Below, one piece after another: positions 21,729 to 33,229 of a DNA stretch of 64,000 bases. A program made the translations under genes and the position numbers. The stretch is taken from positions 36,337-100,336 of the forward strand of contig JAKSZP010017410.1 of NCBI GenBank assembly GCA_022478985.1. The letters run 5' to 3'. The notes beneath the pieces are model-generated. The model saw nothing but the letters and a program-made list of their open reading frames with translations, was not told the origin of the DNA and made no database searches. The stretch is from Massospora cicadina. Taxonomy: Eukaryota; Entomophthoromycota; Entomophthoromycetes; Entomophthorales; Entomophthoraceae. Within the stretch, counting starts at the first letter, position 1; each line of letters starts with the position of its first letter.

Positions 21729-22200
21729 ATGCAACTAGAGTGGGAAAAGTGGGATAGGAGATCCCCAATAGGGTTGGGTGATCACTACTGGAGCGACTGG
21801 CGTTGCCAGCTCCCAAGCCTCCTCCTTATGAGGAACCAGTGGGAACCCGGCCAGCTGGCTACCGGCATATGCGCTAACAGGCCGCCAACCATAGCAGGAT
21901 GCAGCGTAGGGGTTGTCATGGCTGCCCAGGAAGGGGGATGGACTCTCCAGGGCATGCCCAGATGGGTTGGTGAAGGGTCGCGAGGGTGGCGCAGCGCAGA
22001 AGCGCCTGAGCCACCCAGGAAGGGGACAGAACTTGCTGGGAGACACACTGAGGACACCTGGGGTTATAGGCAAAGCCGTTGGTGGTTAATTGGTGGGTTG
22101 GACGCAGGACTTTTAGGTGTTGGTACGCCAATGAAGGTGAAACAGTAAAGGGCCACCAGCCTTTATACTGGTTGGCCTGGCACACTAGCGGAGCCCATGG
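21729..22200 (+). other. GC-rich segment with 139-codon open frame
   Basis: This ~450-base island is far richer in G and C than its surroundings. A plus-strand frame from 21729 to 22148 begins MQLEWEKWDRRSPIGLGDHY and is Gly/Trp-rich. Open frames also occur on the minus strand (21735-22185), as expected for GC-rich sequence. I recognise no domain. It may be an LTR part, a captured host fragment or a transferred sequence. Confidence 0.35.
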
Positions 22201-22388
22201 TCACTTTTGTGACATCATTGACTGTGGGAAACTCACTTTTCTCTTATAGTATAAGAACTAGCAAACTTTATAGTAAAGGCTGTTGAGTTTATCTGTTATC
22301 TTGTGTTATTTATTAGATATCAAATACTTTTACTTATCTATTTTATTTAATTTTAAATTTAAGCTTTAGAAATCCCTCTTATTAGGCA

Positions 22389-24672
22389 ATGGCAGGGCCT
22401 AGTTCCTATGTGATAGTTCTTTTGGTAGAAAGTATCATGGTTGTCAATCTCATTGCTGTATTAGGTGTGGAAATGCAAGGGACTCAGACTGCTCCTACAG
22501 CTCACACTGCCAATATGGAAAATACTCCTCGTTGGTATTAGTAAAGATGCTAAGGTATCTGGGAACAACACTGATAGTATGGATGAAACATGATAAAGAA
22601 GAAGAAATGCGTGAATATCCCCTGTAAGTGGCAAAAAACAAGTGGATGACAAATTTAAAATAATAAGTAAACAGTTTCAAGACTATGGGACCTATGAAAT
22701 GCTTCATCGTTTAGCTAAAGCAGTCATAAAAATCATAATAAACCAAAATCTTCTCACAAAGATGCCAACAGCTAATGGCCACACTTCTGGATGGCAATTG
22801 TGTCCATCCTTAGTCTAACTCCTGTCTTGGGATCTATTTTTTTGACCAGTTTTCTTACTTAACTCTCCTCTAATGGTTCCCTTTATTGCTTTATCAAAAT
22901 GGTGATGCCTTGTGGATTCTTGTTGCTGTCCTGGGTTGGTGAATACCCACGATATAAGCCAGGTCTTTCCATGGAACATCAGATGTGTGACACAGTGATT
23001 AAAAAACACCAAGAAATGGAAACTGCCATTTGTAAGTGTAGTCAAGAGCTTGTACAGGATTATCCAATAGATTCTGATCCCAAGGATGATTTGAAGGCAG
23101 TTATGGCAACTTGCCTATAATTTTGACTACCATACCTGTACCAGAAGCTGCTCCTAGAGCTGCTACTTTAAGCCCTGCCATAGTGGCCACGGCTTCTGTC
23201 AATCCCACTCATCTCTCTATCAACATTGATTGTTCTGTGATTTTGTTTCAATTTAATTGGGAACCAGGATTCAGGAATTATTATCCAGTTAACCTAGCAA
23301 CATTCCCAAATTTGATAAGTATGAAATATTTAATATGTTCATTTATGTTTTGAAATAAATATGGGAAACACTAAGAGCAGGAAAAACAGGCACACTAATA
23401 AGTCTGTTAGAATTTGTTAGTCAAGAGCTGGTACTGCTGAAGCTATGTGAAGCTGGCATGTCTTTTTATATTGATTGTCAGACATTTGCCCTCATGGCGC
23501 AAAAAATAATGTTGTGGGTTGAAATGAGTCAACATAGGGAAATGTCAGACATTTATGAGTTTCTGATGATAAGGGTAATTTAGATGATACTAATGATTTT
23601 ATTGGACAAAAGATCCTGGCCAATTCTCAGTGGAACCCCACAAATTGTGATAACACTATTTTGAATACCTCACGGGCAAATAACACTTGTGTAAGCAGTT
23701 GGATTACTCTGACCATGCGGCAGACTCTGAGGCGTCCATCAGATGGATCTCTCCCAGCCACTACCAATCCCATTCAAGCACCCATGCGGGGAACACCCCC
23801 TTTTATAGGCGTGGTAGGGGTCCCCCAAGGTGAAAATATTTTTATATAACGGGAATTTTCTGAAATTATCAAGTCATTACCCCACAGGTACATATTGCCA
23901 AATAATAACTCCCCATCTATAAATCAGCCAAAGTGAAGCAAATTTTCTAAGCTTTGATAGGCTATTTTTCATATTACCTAATTTGGATCAGCCTAAGCTA
24001 TTCTGAAACTATCATTTCATTTCCCTCAACCCTCAATAAAGTTAAATGCTAAATAATAAATAGTGAGAGGGTACGTTTTCAATCTTATCCCCATGAGACT
24101 CAGTAAACTTATCAAAAACCTCAACTTTTTAATATTTAAGTTTCTTATTTTTATTATCTTCCTGTGGATACCTTCCCTACTTGTTGTAGTTTAGTCTCAT
24201 TAGTACCAGCGAGCCTGGAAATATCCTAAAATACAACATTGCTAAAGTCGTTGTAATGAAATAAGATTTATGGCCAGAGCTGATGATAGGACAAAAAACC
24301 GCCTATCTTTCCATTATTTTTTAATCCAGATGAAGAAGTATTAGCCTTTATAAACCATTTTTATTATGGAGCCCAGTTTTTGTATGTGGCTAAGGTTCTG
24401 AGCCACTATGATGCTTAGATCGCTCTATGACTTGCCTGAAATCCTCACAAGGAATTAACTGGGCCATGTTACCCAATTTTAGAATTCAAACCGCCATAAC
24501 CAAGATGGTAAACTACCTCCACCGCTTCACCCTCACCTTTAGTGCGCTTAATACTGTATACTATGATTATCAAAGTGGCCAACGCTGGTCTACCCCCTAA
24601 GAAGGATTATACTATTAATTATGCAACCTGTGCTAATGAAGAAATGGTGGAAAAAGGCTTGGCGGAATAAAA
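22389..24672 (+). pseudogene. Element D gag-like region
   Basis: An ATG at 22389 opens MAGPSSYVIVLLVESI and runs about 50 codons. Frames then give MCDTVIKKHQEMETAICK (near 22980-23040), a capsid-like block (GTLISLLEFVSQELVLLKL near 23390), IMLWVEMSQHREMSDIYEF and a Gly/Pro-rich stretch (PPFIGVVGVPQGENIF near 23795-23847). Further pieces up to 24672 include NPDEEVLAFINHFYYGAQF and GLPPKKDYTINYATC. Order and the protease found at 26.8 kb suggest gag of a plus-strand LTR element whose LTRs I could not define. Confidence 0.45.
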
Positions 24673-24687
24673 TTGGGATATTCTACT

Positions 24688-26601
24688 TCTGTTTATTTGA
24701 GGTAAGCTGACCAGGGGACGGACATTACTGAAACTAAAAACTAACGTAACTAATTTATTTAAAAAAACACCTAAAATGAGAGGATTATATGAAACTCACA
24801 GAATGAGAACAATCAACCAGGTGGGCAGCGGAAAACTGCTTATCCAACTATGGCGGAAGGGGAGAGGGGATTGGGGGGGTTAATCTTTGGCAGCAGATTC
24901 CTCATCCCAGAGTAGGGTATGTGTCAAGGCAAAGAGCAAGGGCGTCAGGGCATTGGCGGCATGTGGTTCAATATCACCGATGATTGGTATTTCATGGAAA
25001 TTGCCAGCTAAGAAAATGGCGCTGATATATTTGGCTAAAGCTTTTTTAACTTTAATGCAGGCGTTTAGGAGAATAATGAACATGGCAATATTGGTTTGGG
25101 TAATCTTAGCTTTATAATTCTGTACTACAGGTAACACGTTCTGGATATCGTCATTGACATTTTTTAACAATTGATTCACTGTAATTTTACTTTCTGGGGT
25201 GAGGGTTGAGGGGACAACAGGAGGGGGAATACCTCCTGTGAGCATCACCACTGATTTGGTGACAGCTTTACAGAGGGGATGACCATCTGGTGTGGCAACT
25301 GTTTTGACTGCAAGCTGGTGGTCAATGCAAAATGATCTGGCATTTGGCTGTGGGGCATATAAATGAGGGGGTATTTGGCATCCCATTCTACATTAATGAA
25401 CCACTTGATTTGCAGAGATGGTTCTAAATGCAAATACCTGATTCGTCAATTTCAGCCAATTACTCCCATGGGTTCTGATTGAATTGAATTGGGGAATTGG
25501 CATATGGTTTAGGGTTGGTTGATTTATTGGAGGAAGCATGGGATCAAACTGAGGTCAAAGCCAGTACTTGATTGGAGGAATCATGTGTGGCACTGGGGCA
25601 AGGAGGAGGCTGATTGGTGGCTGCAGGTGCAGATGCAGCAACAGGCTTTGGGGGATGGGGAGGTAGGATCATACCCCATGCAAGAACTGGCAAGGGTAGG
25701 GTGGTGGACTGGAGGTCAGCGGGCAAATAATCTGAGCCATCAGAAGTAGCTAAGGAGGGGCACTTGCATTTTGAGTGGTTTAATTCAAAACAGGAGACAG
25801 ATCTTCCACCCACCCTTGACGCAGGCCCAGAACGGATGGTCAGGGGCAGAAGGAATGATGGCACGAGGGGGAATTATAATGAATATTTTGCTGAGTTCAA
25901 AACTGATTGTGGCATACGCCTGAGGCCCAATAAGTTGTGTGGCCCCATTTGGACAACAAATTGTAAGATGGGGTTGGAGACATAGGCTGCCAAACCTTCC
26001 ATCAGCTCCTGGTGGAGCACTCAGGGGGAAGGTGGGTGGGAAAACCAGCAAACTGAACCACTAAAATGGTATCTGCTAGGAGCCAGGTCCAAATTGTGGG
26101 GAGAGGGGTACCCTGGAATACCAGAGGCACAGTTGCTGCAGTGGCGGCGTCAGCTTCACAGGTGAAGTCAAGATTAATACCCCTTATAGGGGCAGAAATT
26201 GATAAAACTGGCTGGAGTCATCACCACCTGAGCCATTTCAATAATGGATTGGTTGTGGTATGGAAAAGGTTTCCCATAGTCAACTCTAAGGCTGAAACGC
26301 ATGTTGCTCTGGGGGAGCACCAGGTGGCAACGAGGTACCACTTGGGTATGAGTGAGGCGTGCGTCAAGATCCTTGGAGGAACAAATTGTCCTAGGGATTT
26401 GGTATGACTGGGTGAGTTAGTCCTAGTGCGTTTTCCCACCAAACGGAAAATGGCAGAGGGAGTTTTACCGCTGCCTTATACTGAAGCAGCTGGTGGAGAA
26501 TCTGATGTCATTGGAGAAAAACTATGGTAGGCAATCAAAATTTACTTTCTTTGTTTTCTGTATAATTTGCTCAGAAAGTTACGCTGAGCAGAATGAGAGT
26601 T
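24688..26601 (-). mobile_element. Half-LINE 2: complete gag-only non-LTR element with exact 15-bp TSD
   Basis: A 1914-base unit inserted in element D. TTGGGATATTCTACT occurs directly before it (24673-24687) and after it (26602-26616). On the minus strand it has a ~90-base leader, one gag ORF from 26511 to 24880, a ~190-base 3' UTR, the LINE terminal motif (AATGTCCGTCCCCTGGTCAG, near 24706-24725) and CTCAAATAAACAG at the very end. There is no endonuclease or reverse transcriptase. The TSD proves the gag-only unit moved as such. Similar logic applies to mammalian HAL1 and Drosophila HeT-A, which use enzymes from other elements. Confidence 0.85.
24880..26511 (-). pseudogene. Half-LINE 2 gag (CCHC)
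   Basis: Start at 26511 (MTSDSPPAASV, then a stop). Frames give FSLRVDYGKPFPYHNQSII, then VQFAGFPTHLPP (near 26040), then the zinc knuckle region: the frame carries KICLLF and, one base over, ELNHSKCKC (25770-25815), so the C-P-L-C half and the H-C half are now in different frames. The C-terminal 168 codons (25386-24880) are open and include HAANALTPLLFALTHTLLW. About five breaks in 540 codons. The likely role is binding element RNA for reverse transcription in trans. Confidence 0.72.
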
Positions 26602-26773
26602 TTGGGATATTCTACTAAACAACATATCTAGAATCTTAATAAATAATAATAACCTAATAAACTCAACTTGCTGACATGGTTGAACTGAAGACAGATGTCA
26701 GAATAAAGTTTCCATAAAAAATAATCATAAAAAATATTTTCTATACCTCCACCACCACAGTAAAAACTTTAAC

Positions 26774-27560
26774 TTGCGCTTCTACCTAAGTCAAGTGGTC
26801 ACTTTTGCCAATCAATCTATTACTGACACTGATGGATATTCCTATAAGCATACCTACTTAGATATTAGTATGAACAATCTCCCAGTTCATGAAATTATTA
26901 ATAGCAGTACGACAATCACCATAGTTTCATCTAAACTATTAACCGACTGGGAATTGCACCTGGCATAGATCATCAAAAAAAATATGGAACTGCGTGACCC
27001 AGTGCCACCACTTCATTTAAAATTTATCTCTTACCACTAAATTGGACACATTTCTTTCAATACCTGCCATAGTGATACCCCAATAAATTTTGATAATTTG
27101 AAGAGACCTCTTTTATGAGGGCATTTGGGCTCATGGTCAACTTAAAAACCCTCGGAAATTTTTGGGACAACACCTTCCATTTTATTACACTAAAGAGGAA
27201 CCACAGCATAAGAACCAACTTCCCATAATTGGTAAATTTGATTATAGTGAAAGAATTATAAAATATATATCAAAAAGGCTGTCAATGCACTCTAAATTTA
27301 TCTTAGCAGATTTTAGATCAAATGGAATTCAATAAAGCTGGACAAAACTGTACTGTTGCCCCTATTATCAAGTCCTTGTGAAACAGATATTAGTCTACAG
27401 ATTTCTGGTGGCTTGTATGGTAAACTCCTTCCGCCACTGCACAAATCCAAAATAAAACCCATTGCTATAGCTAGTGCTTTTTACTTAATCAGGGAGAAAT
27501 TAAGGCGTTTTTGAAAACACCCACTAATCCCCTATAAATGTAAAAAGGCACTTAATTACA
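26774..27560 (+). pseudogene. Element D protease remnant and downstream
   Basis: The 26774-26968 frame has YLDISMNNLPVHEI and then INSSTTITIVSSKLL, the shape of a retroviral-type aspartic protease flap start in which the catalytic D-T/S-G triad is now N-S-S. Downstream to 27560 are broken frames such as FLGQHLPFYY and AYMLLFKNEVFRTKKE without a clear reverse transcriptase. An A12 run at about 27721-27733 lies just before E2 and may be the tail of an unrelated insertion. Confidence 0.45.
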
Positions 27561-27794
27561 TATTTGCTTATATGTTGCTTTTCAAAAATGAAGTATTTAG
27601 GACTAAAAAGGAGATTGTAAGTTTAGGGTTACCTTATAATAGTCTGATATAACCACCAATCACCAAAAACCCTCTATGATTACCCGCCAGACTCTGCATT
27701 AATAGTGAAGTCCCAAACAACTAAAAAAAAAAAAGGTTGACAATGTCATACTGGCTTAATAGCCCTGTCATCCTAATAGCTTACTCAAAGCACA

Positions 27795-28686
27795 CGTCAC
27801 GTTTACATAACCTAATAGAGGGCACAAATATCAAAACAAGGCTGGTTGGCAGGAGTTCCAAAGGGTCAATTTTCAGGACCTTCCTAATCAGAGAACACCT
27901 TGGACCAACGCTGGGTACAGGCCAGGGATGCCCAGGTTGGTACAGGTGAGCTGCATAACGCCCAATCCTTTTTTTCAGCTCTTGCGTTCTAACTGGATGA
28001 GTTATCTGTCAAATGATGATGGCACAATTCAATTAATTGGTGAATGGGGATTCAAAACCCATTCATTTCACAAAATTTCTAACTTGGGTTGGCCTCAACT
28101 TCACTCATTTACTCAAGTTTGGACATTTCAAAGTATAGCACACTGTCAGATGGAAGTGTGCACTTATTGGTGCAACTTGGCTTGGTACCACTTTCTCCAA
28201 TAGATTCTTTCCCTGGTTCAACTTAAATATGATTCTTTGACATCAACTTTTCTCATTAGTTGTCTTCCTCCTTACAATAAACCCTTAGTAAGTTTGAGTT
28301 TTTCTTATGTTAACTTGGGAGTACCTGTGCCCAGACCTCTTTGAGGAGGTCTTGCATCATGTTAGCCAATTCATTTGGTTTAAAATAAAAAAGCATCAGG
28401 TACACCGTTGGGTCGCCTAGGTTCCCTCCAAACCAGGGCACCCGTGCACTATAGACCTGTTCAAAACTTGGTTATGGACAGCCCTTTGAGCACAGCCAGT
28501 TTTACTGTTTGTTCTTTCCCTATTTATGTGTACTGTGCTAAATAACCTCGTCATATGTCACTTGAGCTCAAGCTCCCTCTTCTGGGCTATCTTATTTTAA
28601 CTTTGATGACTAGTTCCCTTGCATTGGTCCAGTGCTCCATGCACCACCACACCAGGGACTTGAGAGTTATAGACACTCTTCTAACA
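27795..28686 (+). repeat. E2 5' LTR
   Basis: Direct repeat of 33230-34124. Shared landmarks include CCTAATAGAGGGCAC, TTGGACCAACGCTGGGTACA and GACCTCTTTGAGGAGGTC, an inverted repeat able to fold into a hairpin. Confidence 0.85.
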
Positions 28687-28888
28687 TTAGACAACTGACC
28701 TCTTTACTTTTTGTGCACAAACATTTTATGCATGGGACTTTCATGAAGTTCAAATGGTGTGCATCAGCTGTTGGTCACAGCCACGGTGGGTTCACCACTG
28801 TTTTCACATTTTGATGATGGTTGGAGCATCTCAGCTTTATTCTTGCTACCTCTGATTTTAAAGTACCCACCCTTCTTGCCCATACCTG

Positions 28889-29938
28889 GTGGATACAGAT
28901 GCTTCGCGATCTGAGAGTTATGATTCCACTGACTTTCCACTGAAATTAATGAAATCAACACCAATATACTGTTATTTTTTGCACCGCGTACAAATAAAAG
29001 GTGGGATCATCAATGAAGGTCCTGGTAGTGTTACCTTGGATAATATCATAAAACCCATCGCCAAAAGGGGAATAGGGTTGTTTGCAGCCCAAAAAGCGTT
29101 TTATAACGACATTTCCATATATAAAACTGAGCTATATATCTTCTCTTATGCTCAATTATGAACCCCATTTCATTGTATCAAATCGCCCCAGAGAACCCAC
29201 GCTTGACCACAATAATGATCTGCAGAACCCAGGAGGTGGAGAAAGAGTTACTATTACAATATAATAACGTTTATGCAGCTGCTGAAGATATGGTGGGATA
29301 TGTGACCTCTGTAGTTAGAGTGTCCAAATATCCCTCTCAATTCTTTGATTCAGAAACTTACCATGGGGGTATGCTAGACCCTGAAGATTTTTGTGGTGAA
29401 GTGTTGACTTTTTCTGTTATTAATAAAGTTATTCAGGGCACTTTTTATTGACTGCTACCCTTTCATCACCTTTTAGAAAAATCAGCCCTACTACTAGGTA
29501 GATACTGGAACCTCTGAGAATTTTATTGATCAAGACCTAGCCGACTACCTTGAGCTGAGTTACTTGCCAGGTGGTATGGTTAGAGGAGATGTTTCCCAAA
29601 GTATTCCCACGCTGAAAATTAAGGAGTTAGTGGATTATCAAGTTGGCAAATATCTTCAGTCTGACCTCTTCCAAACTACCAAAAACCTCTTGTACCCCAT
29701 CATTTTGGGTGTAGAGTGGCGGCGAAAGTCCAACATCAGAACCGACTTGAAAGACTATACCTTATCCTCAACTTTGAAGAATAATCACAAGTTAGTTTTC
29801 CCTTTGGCGGAAGCAAACTTTAAGGGTGATTTGCCCCACTGGACTAATATCCACACACTCAGTCTTTCTCCGTTTCTGAAGCCCTTTTTAGAGGTTTACT
29901 TAACTTTCTGTTTGGAGGGGTTGAAAATCTTTGTTTGA
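28889..29938 (+). pseudogene. E2 gag end and aspartic protease
   Basis: The 29158-29451 frame (MICRTQEVEKELLLQYNNVY and VGYVTSVVRV) aligns with E3 at 63677-63937. Near 29490-29545 a short frame gives VDTGTSENFIDQDLADYLEL, a retroviral-type protease with its D-T-G triad intact. The 29564-29938 frame (GGMVRGDVSQS, LGVEWRRKSNIRTD) continues it. Only about 800 bases lie between the LTR and this block, so most of gag appears lost. The protease would cut the polyprotein. Confidence 0.6.
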
Positions 29939-30057
29939 TGCAGCATCAGCCAATGTAAAACCATCTCATTCAAAGTTTGATTGTGAGTTCAAACTCACTG
30001 TTAATATGGTGCATATATCTTCCTCAATTTATCCATTGATGGTATTGGAGGAAGCGG

Positions 30058-31260
30058 CCTTAGATGTGTGAGTTAGGAGCAGTTAGTCAAAGGCGCGATT
30101 TTTCAGTGAAACTCCCCTGTATGTTCCCCACTTCTCTTTGTGGAGAAGGCTGATGGTACCTTACACCCATGCATAGATTATGGGAATCTCAACAACGTCA
30201 CAGTACCAGAGTTACATCCCATCCCATGGACTCACAGATTGCACGCTATGTGGAGAAGGCGAGATTCTTCTCCAAGTTGTCATATTTAAATGCGTTCAAT
30301 CAAAACCATTTCTAAGAAGGGCCAGGAGTGGTTGACCGCATTCATACCAGAAAAGGGATTTTCCAAATTTGGGTTATAATATTTGATCTTAAAAATAACA
30401 TTGCTATCTAAAAACGCCATATTGATGTGGCTTTGGGGGGACCTGCTGGTGGTATGCGCGGTAGCCTACATGGATGATATTTTGGTAGTTTCCCCTGACA
30501 ACGAGTCTCATGCAGTACACCTTTGGCAGGTGTTGGAGCGTTTGAGGGTAGCTGACCTTACGTTTAAAAATAAGAAAATGTGAATTTTCAGTCCCAGGTT
30601 ACTTTCCTGGGCATCGTCATGTTTGACCAAGGGCACATGATAACTCTGACAAGGAGAAGGCGATTTGTGAGTGGCTACTCTGACTTCAGTTATAAAGTTG
30701 AGGTGTTTTTGGGGATGTGTACGTTCCTTAATAAATTCACACTGAATCTTTCTGAAATTGCAGCACTTTTGTATAAGGCGAGTGGGGCAAAAGTTCTCCA
30801 CTGGTCTCCAACTTTTCAGGATGCTTCCAAGTGGTAAAATGTACTTTGCTGTCCACGTCCGTTCATCGCCATGTCAACCTCAATAAAAATTTCACTGTTG
30901 CTTTTTATGCCTCCAACTTCGCCATAGCGGCAGCCCTAGTGCAAGTAGGCGAAGATGTAATAAAGCATCCAGGGGGATATTTTTCCAGGAAGATGTCTCT
31001 ACCAGAGTTAAACTACGCCGTATATGATAAAGATTTATTAGCAGTAGTTGAGATGCTGATCCATTGGCATCATCACTTGCATGGCTCATCCTAACCCTTC
31101 TGCGTACATAAAAATCATCATGCCTTACTTTATTAACATGCACCTCATGTCTTAACCCCACATCAAACCCGCTGGCATAAGACCCTAGCCCAATTTTCGT
31201 TTTATTATGATTTACTAATGGAAGGAACATGGTTTGGCGGATGCTTTGAGCTGTAACCTT
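30058..31260 (+). pseudogene. E2 reverse transcriptase and RNase H
   Basis: YMDDILVVSP (30469-30500) is the catalytic box and is intact. Upstream blocks (VPHFSLW, LDYGN-like sequence near 30180) are broken. Downstream come QVTFLGIVMFDQGHMIT and, in RNase H, FYASNFAIAAALVQ where the usual T-D-A-S has Tyr for the catalytic Asp. Then comes LPELNYAVYDKDLLAVVE (31001-31055), whose Glu is kept. At least five frame changes. Confidence 0.72.
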
Positions 31261-31399
31261 GCACTTGCTCAAGATCTTAAGGAAGTAAAGGTGCATAACA
31301 CCCACTTGATGATTCCACTGGATAAGGTTGTGTCTTAGCTTACCTCTCCCTTGACCAATGGGACAGAGCTTGCTCCTCTCAGAAAATGCGGAGAAATAT

Positions 31400-32880
31400 G
31401 ATATGTTCATAAAAGTGTCTTTTCCCAGCCTTTGTCAGCTAATTATGCTATGGTCCTTGCTAAAAGCACGTTGAACCAGAAGGATAGAACCAGGGTTATC
31501 ATGTGAAGGAAGAGATGGTGTGTTTTCAAGGGCACTTATGAGTTCCCACTAAACCACTTAGCTTGGAAATCATCCTGGACCATCATGACGGAATCACCGT
31601 TGGTCATCCTGGGAAGTCAAAGACTCTAGAACTAATTCACCACACCTATAATTGGAAGATATTACACGCACAGGTGGGTAGGTATTGTAAAGAGTGCATA
31701 ATATGCAACCAGATGAAACTGAATTTCCAGCTCTAATGGGGCTATTGGTACCAGTTCAAAAGGCTGAAGGGCCTTTGACTTCTCTATTGGTTTATTTTAT
31801 TGTAGAGTTTCCTGTATCTGATGGCTACAATGCCATCATGGTAGTGGTGGAGCGTTTTATAAAGTTTGTCCATTTTGTTCCCTACAGAACCACAGTAACA
31901 GCGGCTGAGATGGCTAGGCTCTTTGTCACTCATATGTTTGCTTTTCATGGGGTCCCACAAGATATAATTAGCAATCGTGGACCCCAGTTTACCTCCATCA
32001 TTTGGGAAGAGTTGTGTAAGACTCTTCAAATCCATCCCTGCTGTTCAACTGTCTATCACCCCCAATCAGATGGGCAGACTGGACGAGTGAATCAGTGCCT
32101 CAAACAGTTCTTGCAGTGTTACACCTCCACAGATCATTCAGATTGGGTTTCCCACCTCCTCATGGCCCAATTCAGTTATAACAATGCCCAACATGCATCA
32201 ATTGGTTGTTCCCCCTTCTTCGCCAACATGGCATCAACCCCGCCTTCAACATGGAGCCCAGTTGTGGATCCAAGGTGAAAGCGGTAGTGGACTTTGCAAG
32301 AATGATCAAGAAAGCACACCAGAGGGTGAGCACAAATGTAGATTTGGCCGTGCAGGCTTACAAGGAGAACGCTGATGGTAAGAGAAGAATTGGAATAGCA
32401 TACAAGAAAGGAGATCTCGTGATTCTGGATGCCAAAATCATTCCAATCAAGCATTTACTTATTTGAGGCAAGCTGACCGGGGGGACAGACATTACTGAAA
32501 GAAAGAAAGTAAACATTTACATGAAACCTGAGCAGGGGCAACTCCATCATATAAAGTTTTTCCACCTCCAGATCAGGACTCGGATTTTAGGTTACATCAT
32601 GGGTAAGGTTTTTGTGTTATTAGACTTACTAACCGCCAATAGCTTCCTTCAGCTGGTACCCTGATCAATGTGCAAAAGGTAAGAACTTTAACCTTCAGGT
32701 TGGTAGCCATATGCCCTACTGACTTGCCTTCCACCCCCTAACATACCAATCAAGCAACCATGCAAAAAACTAGGACCTAAGAGGATTGGACCATACCGCG
32801 TCATTAGAAAGGTGAGCTGTGCTTTATACCGATTGGATATCCCCCCTTGTTTTAATTCTTTTCAATCTTTCATGAAAGCA
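31400..32880 (+). pseudogene. E2 integrase, split by a SINE
   Basis: The 194-codon frame 31694-32278 holds most of the core: VSDGYNAIMVVVERFIKFVHF, ISNRGPQF, STVYHPQSDGQTGRVNQ and FSYNNAQHASIGCSPFF. At the three catalytic acidic positions I read Tyr (before FIVEF), Asn (in ISNRG) and Gly (in QTGR), so the triad is lost. The C-terminal frame (YKENADGKRRIG, KGDLVILDAKIIPIK) is cut at 32453 by the SINE and resumes at 32742 with IPIKQPCKKLGPKRIGPYRV. Confidence 0.82.
32454..32741 (-). mobile_element. tRNA-derived SINE with LINE tail, 15-bp TSD
   Basis: A 288-base insertion in the E2 integrase. CATTCCAATCAAGCA (32439-32453) and CATACCAATCAAGCA (32742-32756) flank it, 14 of 15 matching. On the minus strand its head reads like a tRNA: an A-box-like GGCAAGTCAGTAGG (32715-32728) about 13 bases in, an anticodon-loop-like CTACCAA (32700-32706), CCTGAAGG, and a B-box-like AAAGTTCTTACC (32679-32690). 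Its 3' end is AGTAATGTCTGTCCCCCCGG, then TCAGCTTGCCTCAAATAAG, almost the terminus of half-LINE 2. So pol III-type head, short body, LINE-type tail. Confidence 0.75.
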
Positions 32881-32899
32881 AGCTTACGTTGTAATCAGG

Positions 32900-33110
32900 T
32901 CCCCCACCAGAGACTCCTGAGGCTTATCTCATGGATGGGGCGCCAGAGAGAGAAGTAGAGAAGGTTTTAGCCTCTCATCAGGTAAGAAGAAGACTTGAGT
33001 ATCCTGTATCCTGGAAGGGATTTGACGCAGCAGATATCAGTTGAGTCCCAGCGCGTGACTGCACCCATGCTCAAGATTTAAATGTAGCATTTCACGAGTG
33101 TTTCCCTGAG
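32900..33110 (+). pseudogene. E2 chromodomain
   Basis: REVEKVLASHQVRRRLEYPV followed by SWKGFD, then CTHAQDLNVAFHECFPEA, is a chromodomain with one stop where E3 has NSW. In the family it directs integration through histone marks. Confidence 0.78.
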
Positions 33111-33229
33111 GCCACAGGATCTAAGTTCAAACAAGCCTTTTCTGCCATGAAGTTGTCCCCTTCCCATAAAAACTTTCCTTGGCGAATGTCCATGGAGGGG
33201 GATTAAGCCCAAAAGAGAAGAGCTGGTAA

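Noticed and set aside
22815..23045. 76-codon minus-strand frame
   Set aside because: It is antisense to the better supported gag-like frames of element D and has no signature.
27721..27733. A12 run as a processed-gene tail
   Set aside because: No recognisable coding sequence or target duplication lies around it; a simple run is enough to explain it.
29564..29938. 124-codon plus-strand frame as a possible host gene
   Set aside because: It aligns with E3 downstream of the protease triad and belongs to E2 pol.
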